Source: an uncultured Merdimonas sp. | Lineage (GTDB): Bacteria; Bacillota; Clostridia; Lachnospirales; Lachnospiraceae | NCBI GenBank assembly: GCA_944375745.1 | Contig: CALWAV010000138.1 | Span: 1 to 55,592, forward strand | Length of the DNA stretch: 55,592 bases | Direction: 5' to 3' | Shown here: positions 17,446 through 26,026 of the stretch, piece after piece | Numbering within the stretch: position 1 is the first letter of the stretch | Layout: every line of letters begins with the position of its first letter | The notes under the pieces: generated by a model | Database searches by the model: none | What the model was told of the DNA's origin: nothing | The model's input: the letters and a program-made list of their open reading frames with translations, nothing else | Program-made: the position numbers and the translations under genes

Positions 17446-18735
17446 TCAGTTCCGCCCGGTCATTTTCAGGGCTTTTTCAAAGAAATCCGGCTGGCCGAAA
17501 TTTCCTGATTTCAGAATCAGTCTCACGGACTCATCTTCCACCGGGATCATCACAGGAACGCCGGGAGCTACGCTGTCTCCTATGCGGTAGGAGGAGAAGC
17601 CGAGTTTCTTTGTGACGGCTCCTGAGGTCTCCCCGCCGGCTACTATGATGCGCTTCCTTCCTGATTTGAGAGCCCGGAGGGCAATTTCCGCTTCTGTATC
17701 TTCCAGAAGCTGCGCGATTTTTTCCTGACCGAGATTCTGGACTTTTTTCACATTTTCCGGGGTGTCGGAGCTGTAGACCAATACGGTCCTGTCGCCGTTT
17801 CCCTCTATAAAGTTCCAGATATTATCGATGCTGTCTTCTCCTGAGAGAAGCTTTTCCGGGTCGATTTTTCTCCATAATCCTCCCGATTCTTTATAATGCT
17901 CTATCTGTCCGAGGGTTGCCTTGGAGCAGCTTCCTGCAAGAAGGATGGCGCCGCCGTCTGCGGCGGAGTCCGGGATTCCGAATCCACCTTGTTCTCCGCA
18001 GATGCGGGCTGCCAGGCCGGTCAGGATTCCGCTTCCTCCTGTCAGGAACGGAAGATCTCCGAAAAGCCTGATGATATCTTGAGCATCGCTGTCATCCTGA
18101 TAATCGGGTATCACGTAAAAATGCTCCGGCTTTTGATCCTTCCGGGAAAGGCATGCTTTTTCAAGCTTTTCCAGAAGTGTCTGCTGAAGCTCTGCGGGTT
18201 CCATATGAAGTTCGCTGCCGGAAAGCTCCACGCTTGGATATCTGCTCTGAGGCTCCATGAGATTTGCGATGCGGCTGTCCCACATGGGTGTGAGCGGATG
18301 ATCCTTCATGGGGCTTTCATGGAGCGGCACTCCGTTTACAAAGAGCTCGCCGTTTTTCACAATTCTCCCGTTTACAGGCAGGGCAGGGCAGAGCAGGGTG
18401 CAGGGAGTTTTCAAATACTCCATCACAGCGTCTGCCACAGGGCCGATGTTCCCCTTTTTTGTGGAATCAAAGGTGGAACAGTATTTAAAATAAAACTGCT
18501 GTGCGCCGTTTCCCTTCAGCCACCGGATGGCTTCCAGACTGTCGGACACAGCTGCCGAGGTTTCCTGAGTCCTTGATTTGAGCGCAATGACCGCAGCGTC
18601 TATATGGTCAGCCACAACGGTATCCCCGGAAGGGATACCGTTGATAAGCTGAACAGACATACCGCCCTTTACGAGGAAGGAGGCGGCGTCACTGGCTCCA
18701 GTGAAATCATCGGCTATACATCCGAATCTGAGCAT
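17446..18735 (-). CDS. otnK: Four-carbon acid sugar kinase (DUF1537 family, OtnK-like)
   Basis: A 429-residue kinase of the DUF1537 family. The N-terminal domain (about 1-230) begins with the typical RFGCIADDFTGASDAASFLVKGG. The C-terminal nucleotide-binding domain (about 250-425) has LTGGSGILTGLAARI and the Gly-rich VAGGETSGAVTKKLG. Family members phosphorylate tetronates or keto-tetronates at C4. The strong ATAAGGAG site supports the start. The neighbours (OtnC-like aldolase, carrier and oxidoreductase) fit a C4 acid-sugar pathway; which stereoisomer is used cannot be read from the sequence. Confidence 0.9.
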   Translation of the reverse strand: MLRFGCIADDFTGASDAASFLVKGGMSVQLINGIPSGDTVVADHIDAAVIALKSRTQETSAAVSDSLEAIRWLKGNGAQQFYFKYCSTFDSTKKGNIGPVADAVMEYLKTPCTLLCPALPVNGRIVKNGELFVNGVPLHESPMKDHPLTPMWDSRIANLMEPQSRYPSVELSGSELHMEPAELQQTLLEKLEKACLSRKDQKPEHFYVIPDYQDDSDAQDIIRLFGDLPFLTGGSGILTGLAARICGEQGGFGIPDSAADGGAILLAGSCSKATLGQIEHYKESGGLWRKIDPEKLLSGEDSIDNIWNFIEGNGDRTVLVYSSDTPENVKKVQNLGQEKIAQLLEDTEAEIALRALKSGRKRIIVAGGETSGAVTKKLGFSSYRIGDSVAPGVPVMIPVEDESVRLILKSGNFGQPDFFEKALKMTGRN

Positions 18736-18820
18736 GTGTTCTCCTTATCTGTCTGTTATTTTATAAATTGATTTTACAGTACTGCAGGCCGGGCGTCCAG
18801 CGGAACGCTCCGGAAATTAT

Positions 18821-20107
18821 TTAAAGAAACGCCACGAATACCAGCCATGCAAGCAGAGGTCCGAAGAGAACGATGCATGCCGCTGCGTAAAGCAGGTGGG
18901 AGTACAGTGTGGACTTTTCCTTGCCCTGGGCGTTGGCTACGAAGATAGCTCCTGTTGTGGAGAAGGGGCATACATCTACGATGCTGGATGCCATGCAGAT
19001 GCAGGCAAGAACACCGATGGACCATATGCCGGGCTCTTCGAGAACCGGGATACAGAGCGGAATAACTCCGGAAAGGAAGCCTGTTGTTGATACGAAGGCC
19101 GAAACAAAGCCTCCAATGTAGGCTGTCACAAGTGTTGCAAGCTTGGGGCTGTTGAAGTTGCTGATCAGCTCTGTCAGCCAGTCCATGACGCCGATATCCT
19201 GCATCACGCCTACATAGGTAACAATACCGCTGACCATGAAGATGATGCTCCAGGGCATGCTCTTGATGATGCCGCCCTGGCGTTTGGGCTGGGTGCAGCC
19301 CAGAATGAAGCCGAGAATCAGAGCCAGGAAGCCCATATTGAATTCAAATACGATACCCAGGAAAACAAGGATTACAAGCGCCACAAGGGAAGCGGCCTGG
19401 AAACCGTTGACACTCACCTTTTTGCTGAGTTTCTCAAGAATCTCTTTATTCTCATCGCCTTCCAGGGAAGAAAGCTCTTCCAGCTTTTTCTTGCCGAGGA
19501 ATTTGTAGCCTCCGAAGATAAAGAAGGTGATAAGGGAAAGGAAAAATGAGAAGGCAACAGTCGCAATCCACAGTCCCAGAGGATTGGATGCGATGGAATA
19601 CTCACTCAGGACGCCGTCCACTACAAGTCCCATGATGTTAAGGGGTGAGAAAATGCCTCCTGTCATACCAAAAGCAACCATAAGGGCCATCATAAGCTGG
19701 CTCATTCCGCAGGCGTTTGCGAGCTGCAGAGCGATAGGCGTAACAATGATGATAGCCGCTGTACCCTGGGTACCCACAGCGCAGAGGATAAGCTCCAGAG
19801 CGAACATCACCCAGGGAATCAGTCCCACATTTCCCCTTACAAGTCTGAGGCCTGCGGTTGTGATGACGTCAATGGTTCCGTTGTCCTGCAGGGTATTGAA
19901 GAAATAGGTGACGCCTGCCAGAATGATAAACAGCTCCGCGGGGAAGCTTCCCAGCAGATCGTCCTCGGAAAGCCCGCACACAAGCACGCCCACAATAAAT
20001 GCGGCGACAAACCCCATAACACCGATGTTTATCGGGCGTACTGCTCCGATAAAGAACATTATAAACAATATCGCGATGGCGATGATAGATAATGTCTCAA
20101 TACTCAT
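18821..20107 (-). CDS. SLC13/MatC-type carboxylate transporter
   Basis: A 428-residue integral membrane permease with about 11-12 hydrophobic spans. The N-terminal region resembles MatC-type dicarboxylate carriers and the rest the SLC13/ion transporter superfamily (GTQGTAAIIIVTPIAL, FGMTGGIFSPLNIMGLVV, VSTTGFLSGVIPL). It sits inside the acid-sugar operon, 37 bp after the oxidoreductase gene and 85 bp before the kinase gene. Uptake of a tetronate or related hydroxy acid is therefore the likely job, by ion symport. No binding protein or TRAP small subunit is present. The start follows AAAAGGAG at good spacing. Confidence 0.82.
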   Translation of the reverse strand: MSIETLSIIAIAILFIMFFIGAVRPINIGVMGFVAAFIVGVLVCGLSEDDLLGSFPAELFIILAGVTYFFNTLQDNGTIDVITTAGLRLVRGNVGLIPWVMFALELILCAVGTQGTAAIIIVTPIALQLANACGMSQLMMALMVAFGMTGGIFSPLNIMGLVVDGVLSEYSIASNPLGLWIATVAFSFFLSLITFFIFGGYKFLGKKKLEELSSLEGDENKEILEKLSKKVSVNGFQAASLVALVILVFLGIVFEFNMGFLALILGFILGCTQPKRQGGIIKSMPWSIIFMVSGIVTYVGVMQDIGVMDWLTELISNFNSPKLATLVTAYIGGFVSAFVSTTGFLSGVIPLCIPVLEEPGIWSIGVLACICMASSIVDVCPFSTTGAIFVANAQGKEKSTLYSHLLYAAACIVLFGPLLAWLVFVAFL

Positions 20108-20144
20108 AGTTTTTCTCCTTTTCCATATGTAAAATGATTCTGTT

Positions 20145-21512
20145 TTACAGCTTTAAACCCTCAGCATAAAACTTATAAGCCGGCTGACCGTCTATTTCCA
20201 CATCATCCGTGGTTACCGGCTGGCCCTTTTTAATGTCGTTTTTCAGAACTGCTCCGTTCAGAAGATAGAAGGGAGCGGCGTTTCCTGAGCTGCTCAGCTC
20301 CAGAAGCTCGGGCACAAGGCCTTCGATGGAATGATGATGTCCGTGAACCTTAAGGACTGTTCCCGCGGGAATATCCTTTTCGGCAACCCCTGCCATGACG
20401 GATACCTGGCGGCATTCGGGATGAGAGCCGATTCCCTTCAGATCTCCCAGCAGTATGGTGAGCGGTGTCTCCATTCCCATGAAATGATAAGGATAGTAGA
20501 TGCAGCAGTATTTTTTATTGCGGCTTACCACATGTCCTTTTCCGATGAGGATCTCCCACATCTTTTCGTTCTCACAGCGGATGATGACAAATTCGCCGCC
20601 GCAGAAGCTTGCCTCGTCGACGCCCCTCAGATTAAAGAATACATCGACCACGCCGGTTTTCTTAAGGATTCCGCCGTCCTCCTCAGGGATGAAGATATCA
20701 GCCAGCTCACTGGGCTTTGCGATAGGATAGCTGAGCTCAGGCTTTGCGGGCACAAGACCCGTAATATTTGACACCAGGTTCATCTCACAGAGGTCCGCGG
20801 AAATGGCGCCGGTGTACTTTTCAAGCAGTTTGTGGCGGGCTTCCAGTGTTTCCCTTCCCTGGTAGCGCCAGCAGGCCATGAGTTCGGGAAGAATCTCCTT
20901 CGTTCCGCTTCCGTCTGTGTAAGAGAGTTCGCCTGTTTCTCTGTCCCAGACCAGATCGTATTCGCTGGATTTTCCTGCGCAGATTACCTCAAGCCCGAGA
21001 GCCTTCGCCCAGGAATAAAGGTCGATCAGATTTCTGGGCTGATCTCCGTTTACAAGAGAGTATACAGCGTTGTGTTCCTTTGCTATCTGGTTCAGGCGCG
21101 GGCCGCAGACGCTGTCCGTTTCTTTTGAAACCATGTAGACATTGATTCCCTTTTTGAGGGCGTCCTCAGCAGCTTCGCAGCCAATGGCTGTATTTCCGGT
21201 CGCTTCCACGAGGGCGGTGATTCCGCATTCGGTCACAAGCCTGTAATCGGAAACGATGAGAACCGCGTCCTGTGGCGCCGCTTTTACTGCTTCCACATCT
21301 GCGCACTCGATGATTGTTCTGTCTCCAAAGCCAGTTTCTTTGAGGACTTCTCTGCATTCATCTGGATGTCTTGAGCAGATAACCCGCAGCTCCATGTGTT
21401 TTGCTCTGGGGATCTGAGCCAGCAGGGTGTAGCCGTAGCCCTTTGTGGCTCCCACTACTCCCACGATGGATTTCTTCTCCCCCGCATCTTCGAATAAATA
21501 GGTATAATCCAT
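20145..21512 (-). CDS. NAD(P)-dependent oxidoreductase with C-terminal SAF domain (COG4091-like)
   Basis: A 455-residue protein. The N-terminal Rossmann domain begins IVGVVGATKGYGYTLLAQIPR (residues about 16-36), a homoserine-dehydrogenase-like catalytic region follows, and the C-terminal SAF domain (about 370-440, VAEKDIPAGTVLKVHGHHHS) resembles those of sialic-acid synthase, FlgA and altronate dehydratase. Such proteins are often labelled predicted homoserine dehydrogenase with SAF domain; their substrates are largely unknown. It is the first gene after the sigma-54 promoter and so probably catalyses an early step on the imported acid sugar. The start at 21512 follows AAAAGGAG and matches the conserved N-terminus. 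Confidence 0.78.
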   Translation of the reverse strand: MDYTYLFEDAGEKKSIVGVVGATKGYGYTLLAQIPRAKHMELRVICSRHPDECREVLKETGFGDRTIIECADVEAVKAAPQDAVLIVSDYRLVTECGITALVEATGNTAIGCEAAEDALKKGINVYMVSKETDSVCGPRLNQIAKEHNAVYSLVNGDQPRNLIDLYSWAKALGLEVICAGKSSEYDLVWDRETGELSYTDGSGTKEILPELMACWRYQGRETLEARHKLLEKYTGAISADLCEMNLVSNITGLVPAKPELSYPIAKPSELADIFIPEEDGGILKKTGVVDVFFNLRGVDEASFCGGEFVIIRCENEKMWEILIGKGHVVSRNKKYCCIYYPYHFMGMETPLTILLGDLKGIGSHPECRQVSVMAGVAEKDIPAGTVLKVHGHHHSIEGLVPELLELSSSGNAAPFYLLNGAVLKNDIKKGQPVTTDDVEIDGQPAYKFYAEGLKL

Positions 21513-21574
21513 AATCACACTCCTTTTCTGAATCCATCTTTTTGGAAATTCAAATGTTTTATACTTGTTATAAA

Positions 21575-21590
21575 AGCAAAAAGCGTGCCA
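21575..21590 (-). promoter_or_regulatory. Sigma-54 (-24/-12) promoter of the acid-sugar operon
   Basis: On the minus strand the sequence is TGGCAC-GCTTT-TTGCT, an exact match to the sigma-54 consensus TGGCACN5TTGCW. It lies 63 bp upstream of the SAF-oxidoreductase start. A transcription start near 21563 is expected. The sigma-54 activator is encoded divergently next to it. Confidence 0.9.
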
Positions 21591-21642
21591 ACTTAAAAAG
21601 TGCCGGAATTTCCGGCTGTATCCCGACGGTTTTCGGGGGATG

Positions 21643-21699
21643 TTGCATAATATCAAGATAAAACGTTGCAAAATAGCAATAAATGTTGTAATATAGCTT
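21643..21699. promoter_or_regulatory. Three activator-site repeats (TTGC-N6-GCAA type) and sigma-A-like promoter of the activator gene
   Basis: Three related 14-bp half-palindromes occur at 21643-21656 (TTGC..TCAA), 21666-21679 (TTGC..GCAA, perfect) and 21686-21699 (TTGT..GCTT), spaced 23 and 20 bp. They lie 53-124 bp upstream of the -24 element, where enhancer-type sites are expected. A rightward TTGCAA-N17-TAATAT promoter (21666-21671 and 21689-21694) overlaps sites 2 and 3, so the activator may also repress its own gene. A 7-1-7 palindrome (21602-21616) lies between these sites and the promoter. Confidence 0.7.
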
Positions 21700-21755
21700 C
21701 AGATGTTTGGATAAAAATACATTTTTACCGATGTTTCTGATATGTGGGTGAGAAA

Positions 21756-23717
21756 ATGAAAATTTTATTTATTGTTCCTTATCCTGAGCTGAAGGATACA
21801 GTAGAAAAAGTGGTGGAAAACACAGAACTCCCGCCGTATGTGGAGATAATTATTGATGTACACGCGGTGGAGAACATTGAACAGCTTAACCCTGCAGGTT
21901 ATGATGCCATTATTACCAGAGGCTATACTTCAAAGTATATCAGAAAAAGATATCCGGGCCTGATTGATACGGATCTGGATATTACAAGCTATGATATCAT
22001 CAGATCCTTCCGAAAAATTGCCACTCTGTACAGACCCGGCAGGGTCGCATACTGCGGAGGTTATAAATATATGGAAGCATGTCAGGATTTTTCCGAATTC
22101 CTCGGCTGCCCTCTGGGAATCTATTACGCGGCAGAAAGTGAGGATATCAAGGGGGCTGTACTGCAGGCTGCCGCGGACGGCTGTGATCTGATCCTGGGCG
22201 GTTTTTCGGTGGTTAGTTGTGCCAAAGAGCTGGGCATGACTTCCGTGCTGATCGAGACGGGAGAGGAGGCAGTAAGGGATGCCGTAGCCGCGGCGGTGCA
22301 GAGTGTAGTCATCAAGCGCAGTGAGCAGGTAAAGGCTGAGATGTACCGGATGATCACCAAAAACTCCACAGAGGGTATTCTGTTTGTGGATACGGAGGGA
22401 AAGATCGGCGTGGATAATCAGACGGCCCAGTCCATGTCTGCAGGAAGAGATCTTCTGTGCGGAAAGCAGTTTGATACGGCTTTTCCTGAATTGAAATCAG
22501 TGCTTGAGGAAGTTTTTAAGACGGAAAAACAGAAAAGCATAGATGTGCTGAAGCTCCGCTCCGGAGATTCGGTGACTGTGACAGTGACACCCGTAAAAGG
22601 CAAAAACGAGCTGTACGGCGCGGTGGTGAACATGCTCAATGTCTCCTATATCCAGGAACTGGAGGGCGGCATCCGGAAAAAGCTCAGCGATAAAGGACTT
22701 GTGGCCAGATACAGATTTGAGCATATCAAGTATAAAAGCAGGGTTATGCAGTCTGTCACCGAAGAAGCCCGAAGGTACGCAAAGACAGAGGCCAATATTA
22801 TGATCGTGGGTGAGACCGGAACCGGAAAGGAAATGTTCGCCCAGAGCATACATAACGAGAGCAGACGGAAGGCGGGCCCCTTTGTGGCTGTCAACTGTGC
22901 CGCGCTGCCGGAAAGCCTTCTTGAGAGCGAGCTGTTCGGATATGAGGAGGGCGCGTTCACAGGCTCCAGAAAGGGCGGAAAACCGGGGCTTGTGGAGCAG
23001 GCCCACAGAGGCACTCTGTTTCTGGATGAGATTACCGAGATCCCCATTACCCTTCAGAGCAAGCTCCTGCGCGTGCTGCAGGAAAGAGAAGTCCGGCGCA
23101 TCGGATCGGACAGAGTGATCAATGTGGATATCCGGATCATTGCGGCTACCAATAAGAACCTGTCGGAAGAGATTGAGGCAGGCAGATTCCGGCAGGATCT
23201 GATGTACCGTCTTGATGTGCTCAGGCTGTTTCTGCCGCCTCTCAGGGAGAGGCGGGGGGACATCCGCCTGCTGTTTGACTATCTGCTGTCCGGATTAAAG
23301 CATGACCAGCCTGCCTCCTATCAGCTGGACCGGGAGGCGGAGGGCCTTCTTATTTCTTATGATTTTAAGGGGAATGTAAGGGAACTGAGAAATATTGCAG
23401 AAAGACTGTGCGCTGTCTGTGAGCCGGGCCCTGTAAACGCGGAGCAGATGCGGAGAATCCTCTATCCTTCGGATATATACCGGGAGGCAGAGCAGACTGT
23501 CCATATGGAAGCCGGGCGTACCGGATATTCCGGACACGGCTCTGCCCGCCAGGCTGAGGGCAGCGAGAGCTTGGGCAGAGCCAGGGAAAACGCAGAATAC
23601 GACAGAATCCTGGAAGCAAAAGAGCTCTGCTCCGGCAGCCGGGGCAGAATGGCCGAGATGCTTGGCATAGACAGAAGCACCCTTTGGAGAAAGATGAAGC
23701 ATTACGGAATAAGCTGA
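21756..23717 (+). CDS. PrpR-type sigma-54-dependent transcriptional activator
   Basis: A 653-residue enhancer-binding protein. A PrpR_N-like sensor domain (about 1-190) and a PAS-like segment (about 195-300) are followed by the AAA+ sigma-54 interaction domain (about 320-550). The AAA+ domain has Walker A GETGTGK (352-358), the loop GAFTGS (399-404, canonical GAFTGA) and Walker B GTLFLDEIT. A Fis-type HTH closes the protein (GSRGRMAEMLGIDRSTLWRKMKHYG). The ATG at 21756 is chosen over an in-frame GTG at 21744 because GGTGAG lies in reach. It is divergent from the acid-sugar operon, whose sigma-54 promoter it almost certainly drives, and convergent with rpoN. Confidence 0.92.
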   Translation: MKILFIVPYPELKDTVEKVVENTELPPYVEIIIDVHAVENIEQLNPAGYDAIITRGYTSKYIRKRYPGLIDTDLDITSYDIIRSFRKIATLYRPGRVAYCGGYKYMEACQDFSEFLGCPLGIYYAAESEDIKGAVLQAAADGCDLILGGFSVVSCAKELGMTSVLIETGEEAVRDAVAAAVQSVVIKRSEQVKAEMYRMITKNSTEGILFVDTEGKIGVDNQTAQSMSAGRDLLCGKQFDTAFPELKSVLEEVFKTEKQKSIDVLKLRSGDSVTVTVTPVKGKNELYGAVVNMLNVSYIQELEGGIRKKLSDKGLVARYRFEHIKYKSRVMQSVTEEARRYAKTEANIMIVGETGTGKEMFAQSIHNESRRKAGPFVAVNCAALPESLLESELFGYEEGAFTGSRKGGKPGLVEQAHRGTLFLDEITEIPITLQSKLLRVLQEREVRRIGSDRVINVDIRIIAATNKNLSEEIEAGRFRQDLMYRLDVLRLFLPPLRERRGDIRLLFDYLLSGLKHDQPASYQLDREAEGLLISYDFKGNVRELRNIAERLCAVCEPGPVNAEQMRRILYPSDIYREAEQTVHMEAGRTGYSGHGSARQAEGSESLGRARENAEYDRILEAKELCSGSRGRMAEMLGIDRSTLWRKMKHYGIS

Positions 23718-23720
23718 CCC

Positions 23721-25073
23721 TCAGTTCAGCTTCCGTTCGAAGCTCTGGCCTATGCCCAGCTCTTCCCTGTATTTTGCCACAGTTCTTCTGGATACCGTCA
23801 TGCCCTTCAGCTTCAGAAGCTCGGAAAGCTTCTGATCGCTGAAGGGCTTTGTCTTGTCCTCTTCTTGGATGAGAAGCCTTATGCTTTGTTTTACAGAATC
23901 CGCCGAGACGGAAGCTTGGGCGCCTCCGCCGGCGCTTTTTCTTGCGGAGGCAGAAGCAAAGAGCTTTTTGGCCGCAATGACGCCGCCGGGATATTCTATG
24001 TATTTACCCTTTACGGCACGGCTTACGGTGGAGACGCTGATTCCCAGGCTGTCAGCCAGCGTCTGCATGGATAAGGCTGAAAGAGGAGCCCTGCCCTCGA
24101 AAAAGCCCCGCTGGCTTCTGAGCAGTTCTTCTGACACGGCCAGCACAGTCTTTCTGCGCTGCCTGATATTGAGAAGCAGCTGCCTGGCCCTTTCCAGCTT
24201 CTTTTCAAAGTACTGATTCAGCTCCGGATCTTCCGCCTGCTTCATCATAGAGACATAGTAGTCATTGATGTGATAGTCTTCGGTCCAGCGGTCATTCAGC
24301 CTGATCTGCCATTCCCCGTCTTCTCTGGTAAACAGAATATCGGGGATAATATAGTCTGTCCTGCCGGTATCAAAGCCGTTTACAGGCCTTGGGGAAAGCT
24401 TTGCCAGTCCTTCCAGGGCCTTGCGGACCTCTGCGGTGGACACTTTCAGAGTCCGGGAAATCTTTCCTATGTTTCCGCCGGCCACCTCCGGAAGGCAGCT
24501 GTCTGTGATGGCCCAGAGAAGACTTCCCTTCATTCCTTTGTGCTCAAGCTGCTTCAGAAGACAGCTTCTTAAGTCCGGAGCGAAGACGCCGAAAGGCTCC
24601 AGCTCCCGCAGCACAGAGAGAGTTTCTCTGACAGAGCTGACAGACACACCCGCGCCTCTGGCAGCTTCTTCCTCGGTCATGGTAAAATACCCAGAGTCGT
24701 CCAGACAGTCGGTGAGATACCGGAACAGCTCCCTTTTCCCGGGGCCGCACTGTCCGGGAGGAATTTGCTCCAGAATATAGTCCTTCAGTTCCCGGCCTCT
24801 GGCGTCCGGGATCTCTCTTACGTTTTCTTCTTCCAGAAGCTCCTGCCAGCTGGTCTGATAGGTCAGCGCAGGGGCACAGCCGGATTCCGCGCCGGGACCG
24901 GCCCCTTCCGGCTGGTGTACATTGGTACAGTCCAGAAGCGGATTTTCAAAATATTCATTTTTCAGGAATTCATTGAGCTGAGTTACGTCCATAGCAAGCA
25001 TTTCCAGTGATCTGAGCTGATTCAGAGACAGGATCTGCTTCTGGGCGGTTTCTGCCGAAAGCTTCATGTCCAT
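23721..25073 (-). CDS. rpoN: RNA polymerase sigma-54 factor
   Basis: A 450-residue sigma-54. The N-terminal region I is Leu/Gln-rich (SAETAQKQILSLNQLRSLEMLAM), which contacts activators. The core-binding region follows (about 90-270). The C-terminal DNA-binding part has the HTH segment MQTLADSLGISVSTVSRAVKGKYI and the RpoN box SRRTVAKYREELGI at 428-441 (canonical ARRTVAKYR, so one Ala to Ser change). The start at 25073 gives the normal region I; an upstream ATG at 25187 overlaps the promoter. Its stop lies only 3 bp from the activator gene stop, convergent, with no terminator between them. Confidence 0.96.
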   Translation of the reverse strand: MDMKLSAETAQKQILSLNQLRSLEMLAMDVTQLNEFLKNEYFENPLLDCTNVHQPEGAGPGAESGCAPALTYQTSWQELLEEENVREIPDARGRELKDYILEQIPPGQCGPGKRELFRYLTDCLDDSGYFTMTEEEAARGAGVSVSSVRETLSVLRELEPFGVFAPDLRSCLLKQLEHKGMKGSLLWAITDSCLPEVAGGNIGKISRTLKVSTAEVRKALEGLAKLSPRPVNGFDTGRTDYIIPDILFTREDGEWQIRLNDRWTEDYHINDYYVSMMKQAEDPELNQYFEKKLERARQLLLNIRQRRKTVLAVSEELLRSQRGFFEGRAPLSALSMQTLADSLGISVSTVSRAVKGKYIEYPGGVIAAKKLFASASARKSAGGGAQASVSADSVKQSIRLLIQEEDKTKPFSDQKLSELLKLKGMTVSRRTVAKYREELGIGQSFERKLN

Positions 25074-25158
25074 AGCTGTGTGATTCCCCTCACTTTTCAG
25101 AATTGTCCCCCTGCCTTTCCCGGCGTCTTTTGACCGGCGGGGAACTCTATCTAACGGA

Positions 25159-25187
25159 ATTATAGCGGAAGATCCTGCTGTTATCAA
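25159..25187 (-). promoter_or_regulatory. Sigma-A promoter of rpoN
   Basis: Leftward TTGATA (25187-25182), 17-bp spacer and TATAAT (25164-25159), about 86 bp upstream of the rpoN start. A rightward -10-like TATACT for the thioesterase gene lies in the same gap, near 25233-25238. Confidence 0.8.
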
Positions 25188-25296
25188 GAAAAGGAAAGAA
25201 AAATAAGAAGTGCAAAATCAACGGAAAAATGTTATACTAGGCTGAGCATCAGAAATGAAAAACAGAGTTTATAAGCGGGACGGAGGAAGGACAGAC

Positions 25297-25998
25297 ATGT
25301 ACTCATTTGACAGCCGCGTGCGGTACAGTGAGGTGGGCGAGGACAAGAAGCTGACTTTGAATGGAATCATTAATTATTTTCAGGACAGCAGCACCTTTCA
25401 GTCGGAGGAGCTTCATATAGGAGTGGGACGGCTGGAGGAGCTGAAGAGAGTGTGGGTGCTCTCCTCCTGGCAGATTGTGGTTGACAGATACCCGTCTCTG
25501 TGCGAGAATATACGCATTTCCACCTGGCCCTACCAGTTCCAGGGATTTCTGGGCTGGCGTAATTTTACGATGACAGGTGAAGATGGAAAAATTCTGGCCT
25601 GGGCCAACAGTCTGTGGACGTTTCTGGATACGCAGACAGGGCGGCCGGCCCGGGTTCCGGAAGAGATTGAGAAGGCTTATGTGCTGGAGGAAAAGCTGGA
25701 TATGGAATACGCTTCCAGGAAAGTGCCCATGCCGGCAGATGGAAAAGCAGGAGAGCCTTTTTCCGTCCAGAAGCATCATCTGGACACCAACCATCATGTG
25801 AATAACGGGCAGTATATTCAGATGGCCAGGGAATATGTGCCGGAGGGATTTGAGATCCGGCAGATGAGAGCAGAATATAAAAAGCAGGCTGTGCTGGGGG
25901 ATATGATTTATCCGGTGACAGCCTCCCGGGACGGCAGATATACCATAGGGCTGTGCAGCGCCGCAGGGAAGCCCTACGCGGTCGTAGAGCTTTCTTAA
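25297..25998 (+). CDS. Acyl-ACP thioesterase (FatA/hotdog family)
   Basis: A 233-residue soluble hotdog-fold thioesterase. The family motifs are SSWQIVVDRYPSL, FLGWRNFTM, and the active-site segment HHLDTNHHVNNGQYIQMA in the second hotdog half. It hydrolyses acyl-ACP to free fatty acid, affecting membrane lipid supply. The start at 25297 follows GGAGGAAGG; an upstream ATG at 25255 has no such site. The CvfB-like gene starts 28 bp later on the same strand, so a two-gene operon is likely. Confidence 0.88.
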   Translation: MYSFDSRVRYSEVGEDKKLTLNGIINYFQDSSTFQSEELHIGVGRLEELKRVWVLSSWQIVVDRYPSLCENIRISTWPYQFQGFLGWRNFTMTGEDGKILAWANSLWTFLDTQTGRPARVPEEIEKAYVLEEKLDMEYASRKVPMPADGKAGEPFSVQKHHLDTNHHVNNGQYIQMAREYVPEGFEIRQMRAEYKKQAVLGDMIYPVTASRDGRYTIGLCSAAGKPYAVVELS

Positions 25999-26026
25999 AC
26001 AAAAAGAAGATAAGAGGATAGAAAAA

